A stretch of 64,000 nt of DNA from assembly GCF_947507565.1 (NCBI RefSeq), contig NC_089183.1, positions 1,736,001-1,800,000 of the forward strand. Reading direction: 5' to 3'. The notes under the pieces are model-generated. The model did no database searches. It had not been told where the DNA came from and saw nothing but the letters and a program-made list of their open reading frames with translations. Positions 33,489-44,445 of the stretch are shown one piece after another. Numbering within the stretch: the stretch's first letter is position 1; every line of letters begins with the position of its first letter. Made by a program: the position numbers and the translations under genes. The DNA is from Oscarella lobularis (lineage: Eukaryota; Porifera; Homoscleromorpha; Homosclerophorida; Oscarellidae).

Positions 33489-34115
33489 AGAAGAAAAGAA
33501 GAAAATACTCCTACGTTTCATCTGTTTGAACTTGGAATGTATTTGAACGAATAAACACTTGAATACAATGTTATCTAGCCTTAGAGTTTGTTCGTGAAAC
33601 ACGTACACAGTCACTAGCATGCAGCTTGAACGAAAATACAAACGTCTGAACTTGTTGCTGCTGTCGGAAGTGGACGAAGTCGATGGAGACAAAGAGGTAG
33701 CAAGGGAAGACTCATCGCTTCAGGCTCTTCTTTTTAGTTACGGCCTTTCGAGACCAAGACGTTCCTTGTTCGACGATATTCCGATTCGTTGCGTTGCAAT
33801 TCGTCGTCGTTCGATTGGGCGATTCGGCGACGCGTTCGTGGCGCGACGGCGCGCGTGACGGAGCGCCCGTGCACGGCGCGGGATGCGATGTGTCTCCGAC
33901 GTGCGCGGCGAGTCGACCTCACGATTTTGTTTTGGTTATCGGGCGGCCAATTACGCCACCCCCGACGTCGACGACGCCCCGGCTAACCGCCGATTTCAAA
34001 TGTCGTAGCCGGCGGGGAGAGCTCGAACGTCGCAACGTCGTCGGACAGGTCGGCCGACACAGCCAGCGATCCGCGTACCTGCCGTTTTTCGCTAGCCGTT
34101 TCTGTGCGAACGGCG
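33489..34115. other. no confident gene; GC-rich CpG-dense tract at 33780-34060
   Basis: The 33780-34060 stretch is rich in CG dinucleotides compared with its surroundings. It lies just upstream of the 171-bp repeated module and could be a promoter-type region; nothing more specific is visible. Confidence 0.4.
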
Positions 34116-34286
34116 ACTTCTCACTGCTCACCTAGGGTCACTTCCCACTGCTCACTTCTCGTACGGTGTCACTTCTCACTGCTAATCCGGGTACTCTTCT
34201 TCCTGCTATACGGGGACTCCTCCGCACGTGGCCCACCGCACGCTGTCCTTTCTGTCGCCCCGACCGAGTCCGTCTTTCACGCACAG
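34116..34286 (+). repeat. 171-bp repeated leader module, copy A
   Basis: It matches the reverse complement of 55074-55244 over exactly 171 bp with about five mismatches, and both copies end in CACGCACAG. It contains short internal repeats of GTCACTTC(T/C)CACTGCT. In each copy a start codon lies within 20 nt downstream, but the sequences after the module are unrelated. Confidence 0.85.
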
Positions 34287-34301
34287 GCCTATCTCCTAGA
34301 C

Positions 34302-34412
34302 ATGGCCACCGTTGTCTTACCGGGTGTCAGCGATGAAGCGATTGATGGTCTTCAACATCTGATTGATATGGCGGGTGAAGTCAGTCAAAAGTATGATGAC
34401 ACTCCAGTTTAG
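34302..34412 (+). CDS. short open frame downstream of leader module A
   Basis: ATG at 34302 gives MATVVLPGVSDEAIDGLQ.. ending ..KYDDTPV at the stop 34410-34412, which is formed by the first minisatellite unit. It is about 36 residues. The frame is also open upstream through the module. The protein is not recognised and could be the truncated start of a longer gene cut by the minisatellite. Confidence 0.3.
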   Translation: MATVVLPGVSDEAIDGLQHLIDMAGEVSQKYDDTPV

Positions 34413-35190
34413 GTTATGCGACACTAGTTTAGGTTATGAGACGCCAGTTTAGGTTATGAGACGCCAGTTTAGGTTATGAGATGCAAGTTTATGTTCTAGT
34501 TTAGGTTATGCGACGCAAGTTTAGGTTATGAAGGACCAGTTTAGGTTATAAAGGGCAAGTTTAGGTTATGCGACACTAGTTTAGGTTATGCGACACTAGT
34601 TTAGGTTATGAGACGCCAGTTTAGGTTATGAGACGCAAGTTTATGTTCTAGTTTAGGTTATGCGACGCAAGTTTAGGTTATGAAGGACCAGTTTAGGTTA
34701 TAAAGGACCAGTTTAGGTTATGCGACTCTAGTTTAGGTTATGCGACGCCAGTTTAAGGTTTAGTTTAGGTTATGAGACGCAAGTTTAGGTTATGAAGGAC
34801 CAGTTTAGGTTATAAAGGACCAGTTTAGGTTATGCGACTCTAGTTTAGGTTATGCGACGCCAGTTTAAGGTTTAGTTTAGGTTATGAGACGCCAGTTAAG
34901 TTATGAGACGACAGTTTAGGTGATGAGACGCCAGTTTAGGTTATGAGACGCAAGTTTATGTTCTAGTTTAGGTTATGAAGGACTAGTTTAGGTTATAAAG
35001 GACCAGTTTAGGTTATGCGACACTAGTTTAGGTTATGCGACACTAGGTTAGGTTATGCGACGCAAGTTTAGGTTATGACGGACCAGTTTAGGTTATGAGA
35101 CAATAGTTTAGGTTATGATACGCCACTTTAAGGTTTAGTTTAGGCTATGAGACGCCAGTTTAGGCTATGAGACGCCAGTTCAACGTTTAG
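34405..35190 (+). repeat. ~20-bp minisatellite (AGTTTAGGTTATGAGACGCC)
   Basis: About 38 units with variants such as GCGACAC, GAAGGACC and TAAAGGACC after TTAGGTTAT, and higher-order repetition of blocks of six to eight units (34570-34750, 34730-34880). The first 181 bp with its left flank recur inverted at 49590-49770. Confidence 0.9.
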
Positions 35191-35324
35191 TGTCAGGCAC
35201 TGTTTAATTAATGCAGTCTTTTCGTACCCTGCAATGCGAAATACTCAATGCTACACTATGCTTTATTGGCTATGCTTTATTACCTATCACGTTAATCAGT
35301 GTGCGTAGTATAATCATCTCGTGT

Positions 35325-35370
35325 CTCGTGCGTGCGTGCGTGCGTGCGTGCGCGCGCGCGCGCGCGCGCG

Positions 35371-35434
<64 letters not shown>
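35325..35434 (+). repeat. TGCG/CG/TG microsatellite at 5' junction of the R2-like array
   Basis: (TGCG)n and (CG)n pass into a (TG)n run of about 60 bp, which ends exactly where the retrotransposon starts (CCCGGATGCGGC). Confidence 0.95.
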
Positions 35435-35435
<1 letters not shown>

Positions 35436-38400
35436 CCGGATGCGGCATGGCTTCTAATCTTCCTGGAAATTCGCGTACAATCGGGCCAGCAACGTGCCCA
35501 ATCAACGGTTGTACGTTTGCAGCTGAGTTTTCGATTGTTCTGCAGCATATTCGTCGCTCACATTCGCCTCTCGATGTTCCGTCGAATTTTGTCGTCTCAA
35601 ACGGGCTTTCACAATGCCCTACGTGCAAGAACTACTTCAAGAAGATACAATCCCATGTTGCGAGGTGCTCAAAGCCGAGAAATGCCTCTGCGCTAGAGGC
35701 TGAGGTCTTGAATGTGGTTTCCGGCACGGTTCCCTCAGAAGGAGCCCCATCACAATCACAGTACACATTGCGGGGCTCAAATCACCGCTCGAATAGCACA
35801 TTGCCGCCTTCAACATGTGCGTCGATAGAAGTCCCTGCTCAATCGTCTGCTCAATCGTCTAATGGCACGTCATTGCCGCCATCAAGTTGTGCTTCGACTG
35901 TGGTTCCATCTCAGTTGTCTGCACCACCGCCGATAGTCGCAAGCTACGAAGAAGGTTTTCAATTTCTTGCCCAGTTGGACTTCGCCGATCTTGCTTCAAC
36001 CTTTTCACCGACGACCGAGCACGTCCCTTTGTACCTGCATCCTCTTTTTGGTGACTGTTGCCGCCTGGTTTTTGACGAAATAACATCAAACCCGGGGAAC
36101 ATCGATGCATGGAAGCTTTTCTACCTGTTGCCGAGGCTAATTCTTCAACCGGTTGGGCGGAAATCGTCAACCGAATCTGATGAAGCGACCGATCGCAAAA
36201 CGAGAATGTCTCTCTTTCTTGAACGAAAATGGGGGACGCTTTACTTGTCATCACAATCCGCGATTCCGGAGAATGCCTCGTCCCGGAGTACCGACGACGA
36301 ACAGGAAACGGATGAAGTGCTTCTCTCATCCTCGCTGGCTCGGAGCATAGAAAAGAAAGTTCGTCACGGCGAAATTTCACGCGCCGGTCATCTTCTGACC
36401 AGTTCTGGTTTAGCGGCTCCCAACGAAGAAACGTTTCGCAAGTTACAATCAAAACATCCGTCCGCGGAGCCTCCAGACATTAACAACGTTTCGACTGCTC
36501 CCGTGCAAGCGTCACTACAGACAATTCGACAAGTCTTGCGTGAAAGTGCCCGCGGTTCCGGACCAGGGTGCGACGGTTGGCGCTTCGAACACTTCAAGCT
36601 CCTTCTCGAAGATCTTGAATTGTTGTCGGCATTTACAGAAGTGTGCAACTTCGCTTTGCGGGGCGATATTCCACCGACGGCAGCAACTGCGTTTGCCGGA
36701 GCTCGTCTTATTGCACTGCAGAAAGGCAACAACGATGTACGACCGATAGCGGTTGGAAATGTCTTCCGCCGGATTGTTGCAAAAGCAGCTTGCAACGTGC
36801 TTCGTTCCGCTTTTGAGGATTTTTTCTCTCCGTTTCAGTTTGGCGTTGCAACCCCGGGAGGATCGGAGCAGCTTGTGCACCTTCTCCAAACTGTGGCAAG
36901 CCAGAAGCCAGATTGGGTTGTCATGAAAACCGACGCAAAGAACGCCTTTAATTCTGTGTCCCGACAGCGCTTTCTCGACTTAGTTGGCGAATTGTTTCCG
37001 TCATTGTACCCGTTCGTGGCACTCTGCTACGCTTCGCCGCCACTGTTAGTGACAACGATCAACAGAGAAAATGGCGAAATGAGTTACCACTGCATCGAGT
37101 CGCAGGAAGGGGTGCAGCAGGGGGATCCGTTAGGTCCTTTTCTGTTTTCACTCACTTTGCAGTCTTGTCTTGTGAACGCTCATGCCGGAATGAGATCGGG
37201 ATTGGTTGCTAGTTACCTTGATGACGCTGTGATCACGGGCCCGGTTCAGGATGTTACAACGGCGTTTGACACTCTAACGGATCAAATGGAAGGCATTGGG
37301 CTAGTCATGAGGCGGGATAAGTGCGAGGCCTTTTCTGCTGACCCAACGTTAACGTGGCCGGTGTCAAATGTCCCCTTTTCGTCATCTGGCATTGTCATTC
37401 TCGGTTGTCCTGTTGGCATAGACAGTTTTGTCAAGTCAACGTGCCAGGAGATTGTCGCAAAGGAGAAGGAATTTCTCACTCGTCTGAAGCAGCTCAAGAA
37501 TATGCAATCAGCGTCGCTGCTACTCCGCTACTGCGGCATCGGCAGAATTTCTCACCTTCTGCGTTCAATAGCGCCGTCGCTTCTACACTCTGCTGCTCGT
37601 TTTCACGACGAAAACATCTCTGCTTGCCTTCAGTCCTTGATTGGATGCGAATTAAGAGAAACTCAAGTTCTGCAGGCTCAGCTCCGTCTATCGCAGGGAG
37701 GCCTTGGTCTTTCATCGGCACAGGTGACTTCTCATTGTGCTTATCTCGCTTCTTGGGCGTCAACGTTTGATCAGCTGCCGTCCCGTCTACTACAATTTCG
37801 TTCGGACTCGCTTGGGCTGAGCTTCGAGCCCACTCCGGCATTCATGAGTGGTGAGGTCAATTCTGTGCACGAATTCCTTTGCAACAATTGTCCGGAAGTT
37901 GCGAAGTTGTATCCGACATGGGAATCAGTTCTACTAAAACCAGCCAAGTTGCAGAAAAAGCTATCTCACTTGCTGTCAAGGGAAGATTACGGCAACTTAC
38001 TGGCAGCAGTTGACCAGAGATCGAAAGCACGCATCCTCAGCGCTAGCAGTTCGGAAGCTGGCGTTTGGCTCGACACCATACCAGCTGAGAGGCAACTGTC
38101 ATTCACAAATGCGGAGTTCCAGACTGCCGTGGCCCTGCGACTGGGTGTGCCTATTCCTCTGCTCCGTGAAGTTCGCCAGTGCACTTGTGGTGCACAGCCG
38201 GATGCGGAAGGATACCACTTGCTAACGTGCCGGCAGGGCGGGGGGGCAACCCGTCGCCACGACGCAATCACATATGCTTGGGTGTCAATGCTCCGTTCGG
38301 TGGGATATCGCTGCGCGGTTGAGCCGGTGGAGCAGTTTGAAGATAAGACGCGCCCTGACATCAGCGTTTACAATTTTCGTGACGGAAAAAAGTTGTTGCT

Positions 38401-38909
38401 GGATGTCTCTGTCGCTCATCCTCTTCGCTCGTCCTACGTGGCCCAGTCAGCAACCACAGCTGGAAGCAGTGCAGCAAAGCGCGACACGGAAAAGAGGCAG
38501 AAGTACGGCCTCATTGCAGAGAATCTTGGCTACATGTTCGAGCCACTTGCGTTTGAAGTTTACGGCCGCTGGAGTCCAACCGCTGTCGAGCTTTTCCGTT
38601 CCTGTGCTCGTCGACCTTCGCAGGACTTTTTAGCCGACCGTTTAGCTTTCCTCAACTATTGGCGCCGAAGATTTTCTGTCTGCCTCCAGCGACAGAATTC
38701 GCGAATCGTGCTAGCAAAGCTTATGGCCATCGTGCCCAGTGCTAACCATCGCCCAACTCTGGGGCCTCCGGACACAGACATTCGCTATTTCTCATCGTAA
38801 CCGACTCTCTCTTGTCCCCTTCCCTTTGTGTGTTTGTGCGTGTGTGTGTTTTGCTCCCCTTCCCAACTTTTCCTTATCTACTGTGTTTTTAAGGATCTAT
38901 CCAAATATA

Positions 38910-38913
<4 letters not shown>
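35435..38913 (+). mobile_element. R2-like non-LTR retrotransposon, copy 1, full length
   Basis: About 3.48 kb running from CCCGGATGCGG, directly after (TG)n, to AAATATAACA, directly before the next (TG)n. The 5' UTR is only 12 nt, the 3' UTR about 112 nt, and there is no poly(A) tail. It carries one intact reading frame. Copies 2 and 3 follow head to tail, all separated by (TG)n. Confidence 0.88.
35447..38800 (+). CDS. R2-like reverse transcriptase with restriction-like endonuclease, intact
   Basis: The protein has 1117 residues from MASNLPGNSRT. An upstream in-frame extension through the TG repeat encodes only Cys-Val and is discarded. Two zinc fingers open it: CCHH (C17, C22, H34, H39) and CCHC (C57, C60, H70, C74), the DNA-binding N-terminus of R2/NeSL-type elements. 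The RT domain spans about residues 380-720, with RPIAVGNVFRR, MKTDAKNAFNSVSR, QEGVQQGDPLGPFLF and the catalytic YLDD (590-593). After the thumb come a CCHC knuckle (C912, C914, H924, C928) and a restriction-like endonuclease with RPD (969-971) and LLLDVSVAHP. This enzyme nicks the target and primes reverse transcription from the nick. All key residues are present. The exact clade within the endonuclease-type elements is open. Confidence 0.88.
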   Translation: MASNLPGNSRTIGPATCPINGCTFAAEFSIVLQHIRRSHSPLDVPSNFVVSNGLSQCPTCKNYFKKIQSHVARCSKPRNASALEAEVLNVVSGTVPSEGAPSQSQYTLRGSNHRSNSTLPPSTCASIEVPAQSSAQSSNGTSLPPSSCASTVVPSQLSAPPPIVASYEEGFQFLAQLDFADLASTFSPTTEHVPLYLHPLFGDCCRLVFDEITSNPGNIDAWKLFYLLPRLILQPVGRKSSTESDEATDRKTRMSLFLERKWGTLYLSSQSAIPENASSRSTDDEQETDEVLLSSSLARSIEKKVRHGEISRAGHLLTSSGLAAPNEETFRKLQSKHPSAEPPDINNVSTAPVQASLQTIRQVLRESARGSGPGCDGWRFEHFKLLLEDLELLSAFTEVCNFALRGDIPPTAATAFAGARLIALQKGNNDVRPIAVGNVFRRIVAKAACNVLRSAFEDFFSPFQFGVATPGGSEQLVHLLQTVASQKPDWVVMKTDAKNAFNSVSRQRFLDLVGELFPSLYPFVALCYASPPLLVTTINRENGEMSYHCIESQEGVQQGDPLGPFLFSLTLQSCLVNAHAGMRSGLVASYLDDAVITGPVQDVTTAFDTLTDQMEGIGLVMRRDKCEAFSADPTLTWPVSNVPFSSSGIVILGCPVGIDSFVKSTCQEIVAKEKEFLTRLKQLKNMQSASLLLRYCGIGRISHLLRSIAPSLLHSAARFHDENISACLQSLIGCELRETQVLQAQLRLSQGGLGLSSAQVTSHCAYLASWASTFDQLPSRLLQFRSDSLGLSFEPTPAFMSGEVNSVHEFLCNNCPEVAKLYPTWESVLLKPAKLQKKLSHLLSREDYGNLLAAVDQRSKARILSASSSEAGVWLDTIPAERQLSFTNAEFQTAVALRLGVPIPLLREVRQCTCGAQPDAEGYHLLTCRQGGGATRRHDAITYAWVSMLRSVGYRCAVEPVEQFEDKTRPDISVYNFRDGKKLLLDVSVAHPLRSSYVAQSATTAGSSAAKRDTEKRQKYGLIAENLGYMFEPLAFEVYGRWSPTAVELFRSCARRPSQDFLADRLAFLNYWRRRFSVCLQRQNSRIVLAKLMAIVPSANHRPTLGPPDTDIRYFSS

Positions 38914-38969
<56 letters not shown>
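38914..38969 (+). repeat. (TG)n spacer between copies 1 and 2
   Basis: About 56 bp of pure TG dinucleotides. Confidence 0.97.
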
Positions 38970-38970
<1 letters not shown>

Positions 38971-40710
38971 GTGAACGCTCATGCCGGAATGAGATCGGGA
39001 TTGGTTGCTAGTTACCTTGATGACGCTGTGATCACGGGCCCGGTTCAGGATGTTACAACGGCGTTTGACACTCTAACGGATCAAATGGAAGGCATTGGGC
39101 TAGTCATGAGGCGGGATAAGTGCGAGGCCTTTTCTGCTGACCCAACGTTAACGTGGCCGGTGTCAAATGTCCCCTTTTCATCATCTGGCATTGTCATTCT
39201 CGGTTGTCCTGTTGGCATTGACAGTTTTGTCCAGTCAACGTGCCAGGAGATTGTCGCAAAGGAGAAGGAATTTCTCACTCGTCTGAAGCAGCTCAAGAAT
39301 ATGCAATCAGCGTCGCTGCTACTCCGCTACTGCGGCACCGGCAGAATTTCTCACCTTCTGCGTTCAATAGCGCCGTCGCTTCTACAACCTGATGCTCGTT
39401 TTCACGACGAAAACATCTCTGCTTGCCTTCAGTCCTTGATTGGATGCGAATTAAGAAAAACTCAAGTTCTGCAGGCTCAGCTCCGTCTATCGCAGGGAGG
39501 CCTTGGTCTTTCATCGGCACAGGTGACTTCTCACTGTGCTTATCTCGCTTCTTGGGCGTCAACGTTTGATCAGCTGCCGTCCCGTCTACTACAATTTCGT
39601 TCGGACTCGCTTGGGCTGAGCTTCGAACCCACTCCGGCATTCATGAGTGGTGAGGTCAATTCTGTGCACGAATTCCTTTGCAACAATTGTCCGGAAGTTG
39701 CGAAGTTGTATCCGACATGGGAATCAGTTCTACTAAAACCAGCCAAGTTGCAGAAAAAGCTATCTCACTTGCTGTCAAGGGAAGATTACGGCAACTTGCT
39801 GGCAGCAGTTGACCAGAGCTCGAAAGCACGCATCCTCAGCGCTAGCAGTTCGGAAGCTGGCGTTTGGCTCGACACCATACCAGCTGAGAGGCAACTGTCA
39901 TTCACAAATGCGGAGTTCCAGACTGCCGTGGCCCTGCGACTGGGTGTGCCTATTCCTCTGCTCCGTGAAGTTCGCCAGTGCACTTGTGGTGCACAGCCGG
40001 ATGCGGAAGGATACCACTTGCTAACGTGCCGGCAGGGCGGGGGGGGCAACCCGTCGCCACGACGCAATCACATATGCTTGGGTGTCAATGTTCCGTTCGG
40101 TGGGATATCGCTGCGCGGTTGAGCCGGTGGAGCAGTTTGAAGATAAGACGCGCCCTGACATCAGCGTTTACAATTTTCGTGACGGAAAAAAGTTGTTGCT
40201 GGATGTCTCTGTCGCTCACCCTCTTCGCTCGTCCTACGTGGCCCAGTCAGCAACCACAGCTGGAAGCAGTGCAGCAAAGCGCGACACGGAAAAGAGGCAG
40301 AAGTACGGCCTCATTGCAGAGAATCTTGGCTACTTGTTTGAGCCACTTGCGTTTGAAGTTTACGGCCGCTGGAGTCCAACCGCTGTCGAGCTTTTCCGTT
40401 CCTGTGCTCGTCGACCTTCGCAGGACTTTTTAGCCGACCGTCTAGCTTTCCTTAACTATTGGCGCCGAAGATTTTCTGTCTGCCTCCAGCGACAGAATTC
40501 GCGAATCGTGCTAGCAAAGCTTATGGCCATCGTGCCCAGTGCTAACCATCGCCCAACTCTGGGGCCTCCGGACACAGACATTCGCTATTTCTCATCGTAA
40601 CCGACTTTCTCTTGTCCCCTTCCCTTTGTGTGTTTGTGCGTGTGTGTGTTTTGCTCCCCTTCCCAACTTTTCCTTATCTACTGTGTTTTTAAGGATCTAT
40701 TCAAATATAA
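38970..40710 (+). mobile_element. R2-like retrotransposon copy 2, 5'-truncated
   Basis: The copy begins TGTGAACGCTCATGCC, corresponding to 37171 in copy 1, just upstream of the YLDD box, so the zinc fingers and most of the RT are missing. The truncation point overlaps the TG run by a few bases (microhomology). It carries an eighth G in the G-run at 40039-40046 (copies 1 and 3 have seven), which shifts the frame before the endonuclease. Otherwise it is nearly identical to copy 1. The 5' truncation is typical of target-primed reverse transcription. Confidence 0.88.
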
Positions 40711-40717
40711 TGTGTGT

Positions 40718-40748
<31 letters not shown>
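40711..40748 (+). repeat. (TG)n spacer between copies 2 and 3
   Basis: About 38 bp of TG with one TA interruption. Confidence 0.97.
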
Positions 40749-43700
40749 CCCGGATGCGGCATGGCTTCTAATCTTCCTGGAAATTCGCGTACAATCGGGC
40801 CAGCAACGTGCCCAATCAACGGTTGTACGTTTGCAGCTGAGTTTTCGATTGTTCTGCAGCATATTCGTCGCTCACATTCGCCTCTCGATGTTCCGTCGAA
40901 TTTTGTCGTCTCAAACGGGCTTTCACAATGCCCTACGTGCAAGAACTACTTCAAGAAGATACAATCCCATGTTGCGAGGTGCTCAAAGCCGAGAAATGCC
41001 TCTGCGCTAGAGGCTGAGGGCTTGAATGTGGTTTCCGGCACGGTTCCCTCAGAAGGAGCCCCATCACAATCACAGTACACATTGCGGGGCTCAAATCACC
41101 GCTCGAATAGCACATTGCCGCCTTCAACATGTGCGTCGATAGAAGTCCCTGCTCAATCGTCTGCTCAATCGTCTAATGGCACGTCATTGCCGCCATCAAG
41201 TTGTGCTTCGACTGTGGTTCCATCTCAGTTGTCTGCACCACCGCCGATAGTCGCAAGCTACGAAGAAGGTTTTCAATTTCTTGCCCAGTTGGACTTCGCC
41301 GATCTTGCTTCAACCTTTTCACCGACGACCGAGCACGTCCCTTTGTACCTGCATCCTCTTTTTGGTGACTGTTGCCGCCTGGTTTTTGACGAAATAACAT
41401 CAAACCCGGGGAACATCGATGCGTGGAAGCTTTTCTACCTGTTGCCGAGGCTAATTCTTCAACCGGTTGGGCGGAAATCGTCAACCGAATCTGATGAAGC
41501 GACCGATCGCAAAACGAGAATGTCTCTCTTTCTTGAACGAAAATGGGGGACGCTTTACTTGTCATCACAATCCGCGATTCCGGAGAATGCCTCGTCCCGG
41601 AGTACCGACGACGAACAGGAAACGGATGAAGTGCTCCTCTCATCCTCGCTGGCTCGGAGCATAGAAAAGAAAGTTCGTCACGGCGAAATTTCACGCGCCG
41701 GTCATCTTCTGACCAGTTCTGGTTTAGCGGCTCCCAACGAAGAAACGTTTCGCAAGTTACAATCAAAACATCCGTCCGCGGAGCCTCCAGACATTAACAA
41801 CGTTTCGACTGCTCCCGTGCAAGCGTCACTACAGACAATTCGACAAGTCTTGCGTGAAAGTGCCCGCGGTTCCGGACCAGGGTGCGACGGTTGGCGCTTC
41901 GAACACTTCAAGCTCCTTCTCGAAGATCTTGAATTGTTGTCGGCATTTACAGAAGTGTGCAACTTCGCTTTGCGAGGCGATATTCCACCGACGGCAGCAA
42001 CTGCGTTTGCCGGAGCTCGTCTTATTGCACTGCAGAAAGGCAACAACGATGTACGACCAATAGCGGTTGGAAATGTCTTCCGCCGGATTGTTGCAAAAGC
42101 AGCTTGCAACGTGCTTCGTTCCGCTTTTGAGGATTTTTTCTCTCCGTTTCAGTTTGGCGTTGCAACCCCGGGAGGATCGGAGCAGCTTGTGCACCTTCTC
42201 CAAACTGTGGCAAGCCAGAAGCCAGATTGGGTTGTCATGAAAACCGACGCAAAGAACGCCTTTAATTCTGTGTCCCGACAGCGCTTTCTCGACTTAGTTG
42301 GCGAATTGTTTCCGTCATTGTACCCGTTCGTGGCACTCTGCTACGCTACGCCGCCACTGTTAGTGACAACGATCAACAGAGAAAATGGCGACATGAGTTA
42401 CCACTGCATCGAGTCGCAGGAAGGGGTGCAGCAGGGGGATCCGTTAGGTCCTTTTCTGTTTTCACTCACCTTGCAGTCTTGTCTTGTGAACGCTCATGCC
42501 GGAATGAGATCGGGATTGGTTGCTAGTTACCTTGATGACGCGGTGATCACGGGCCCGGTTCAGGATGTTACAACGGCGTTTGACACTCTAACGGATCAAA
42601 TGGAAGGCATTGGGCTAGTCATGAGGCGGGATAAGTGCGAGGCCTTTTCTGCTGACCCAACGTTAACGTGGCCGGTGTCAAATGTCCCTTTTTCGTCATC
42701 TGGCATTGTCATTCTCGGTTGTCCTGTTGGCATTGACAGTTTTGTCCAGTCAACGTGCCATGAGATTGTCGCAAAGGAGAAGGAATTTCTCACTCGTCTG
42801 AAGCAGCTCAAGAATATGCAATCAGCGTCGCTGCTACTCCGCTACTGCGGCACCGGCAGAATTTCTCACCTTCTGCGTTCAATAGCGCCGTCGCTTCTAC
42901 ACTCTGCTGCTCGTTTTCGCGACGAAAACATCTCTGCTTGCCTTCAGTCCTTGATTGGATGCGAATTAAGAGAAACTCAAGTTCTGCAGGCTCAGCTCCG
43001 TCTATCGCAGGGAGGCCTGGTCTTTCATCGGCACAGGTGACTTCTCACTGTGCTTATCTTGCTTCTTGGGCGTCAACGTTTGATCAGCTGCCGTCCCGTC
43101 TACTACAATTTCGTTCGGACTCGCTTGGGCTGAGCTTCGAACCCACTCCGGCATTCATGAGTGGTGAGGTCAATTCTGTGCACGAATTCCTTTGCAACAA
43201 TTGTCCGGAAGTTGCGAAGTTGTATCCGACATGGGAATCAGTTCTACTAAAACCAGCCAAGTTGCAGAAAAAGCTATCTCACTTGCTGTCAAGGGAAGAT
43301 TACGGCAACTTGCTGGCAGCAGTTGACCAGAGATCGAAAGCACGCATCCTCAGCGCTAGCAGTTCGGAAGCTGGCGTTTGGCTCGACACCATACCAGCTG
43401 AGAGGCAACTGTCATTCACAAATGCGGAGTTCCAGACTGCCGTGGCCCTGCGACTGGGTGTGCCTATTCCTCTGCTCCGTGAAGTTCGCCAGTGCACTTG
43501 TGGTGCACAGCCGGATGCGGAAGGATACCACTTGCTAACGTGCCGGCAGGGCGGGGGGGCAACCCGTCGCCACGACGCAATCACATATGCTTGGGTGTCA
43601 ATGCTCCGTTCGGTGGGATATCGCTGCGCGGTCGAGCCGGTGGAGCAGTTTGAAGATAAGACGCGCCCTGACATCAGCGTTTACAATTTTCGTGACGGAA

Positions 43701-44222
43701 AAAAGTTGTTGCTGGATGTCTCCGTCGCTCACCCTCTTCGCTCGTCCTACGTGGCCCAGTCAGCAACCACAGCTGGAAGCAGTGCAGCAAAGCGCGACAC
43801 GGAAAAGAGGCAGAAGTACGGCCTCATTGCAGAGAATCTTGGCTACTTGTTCGAGCCACTTGCGTTTGAAGTTTACGGCCGCTGGAGTCCCACCGCTGTC
43901 GAGCTTTTCCGTTCCTGTGCTCGTCGACCTTCGCAGGACTTTTTAGCCGACCGTCTAGCTTTCCTCAACTACTGGCGCCGAAGATTTTCTGTCTGCCTCC
44001 AGCGACAGAATTCGCGAATCGTGCTAGCAAAGCTTATGGCCATCGTGCCCAGTGCTAACCATCGCCCAACTCTGGGGCCTCCGGACACAGACATTCGCTA
44101 TTTCTCATCGTAACCGACTTTCTCTTGTCCCCTTCCCTTTGTGTGATTGTGCGTGTGTGTGTTTTGCTCCCCTTCCCAACTTTTCCTTATCTACTGTGTT
44201 TTTAAGGATCTATCCAAATATA

Positions 44223-44225
<3 letters not shown>
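40749..44225 (+). mobile_element. R2-like retrotransposon copy 3, full length with one frameshift
   Basis: It begins CCCGGATGCGG like copy 1 and ends AAATATAACA before (TG)n at 44226. The start codon is at 40761. One T is missing at about 43018 (GGAGGCCTGG against GGAGGCCTTGG in copy 1), so the frame ends at 43040. The rest of the domain order (zinc fingers, RT with YLDD, CCHC, endonuclease) is complete across the two frames. Amino-acid differences from copy 1 are few, so the copies are recent. Confidence 0.88.

Positions 44226-44280
<55 letters not shown>
44226..44280 (+). repeat. (TG)n at 3' end of the R2-like array
   Basis: About 55 bp of TG. A second short (GT)n run lies at 44376-44394. 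Confidence 0.97.
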
Positions 44281-44282
<2 letters not shown>

Positions 44283-44445
44283 ACATGCAAATGCAACATG
44301 CAAGTATAGACAAAAACAACTACAAACATAGTCAAATCAAGAGTCATCGAGGCGGAAGCCCCGAACGTTTATTCCGCGTGTGTGTGTGTGTGTGCCCAAA
44401 ATTAGCTTCATGCATTCATTGTCTTTTCTTAACATGTTCCAACAA

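Noticed and set aside
34405-35190. Telomere-like repeat because of TTAGG content
   Set aside because: The unit is about 20 bp (AGTTTAGGTTATGAGACGCC), not TTAGGG or TTAGG, and is interstitial and heterogeneous.
35325-35434. Open frames running through the TG/CG repeats, giving long Cys-Val or Thr-His peptides
   Set aside because: They are translations of microsatellite DNA; the retrotransposon start is placed at the first ATG after the repeat (35447 and 40761).
35859-36889. Long minus-strand open frames opposite the R2-like gene (also at 41173-42203)
   Set aside because: They lie antisense to conserved RT coding sequence and repeat only because the copies are identical; no family resemblance.
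44376-44400. A fourth R2-like copy starting at the short (GT)n followed by CCC
   Set aside because: Only the three bases after the repeat agree with the element start; the sequence then reads AAAATTAGC, unrelated to the element.
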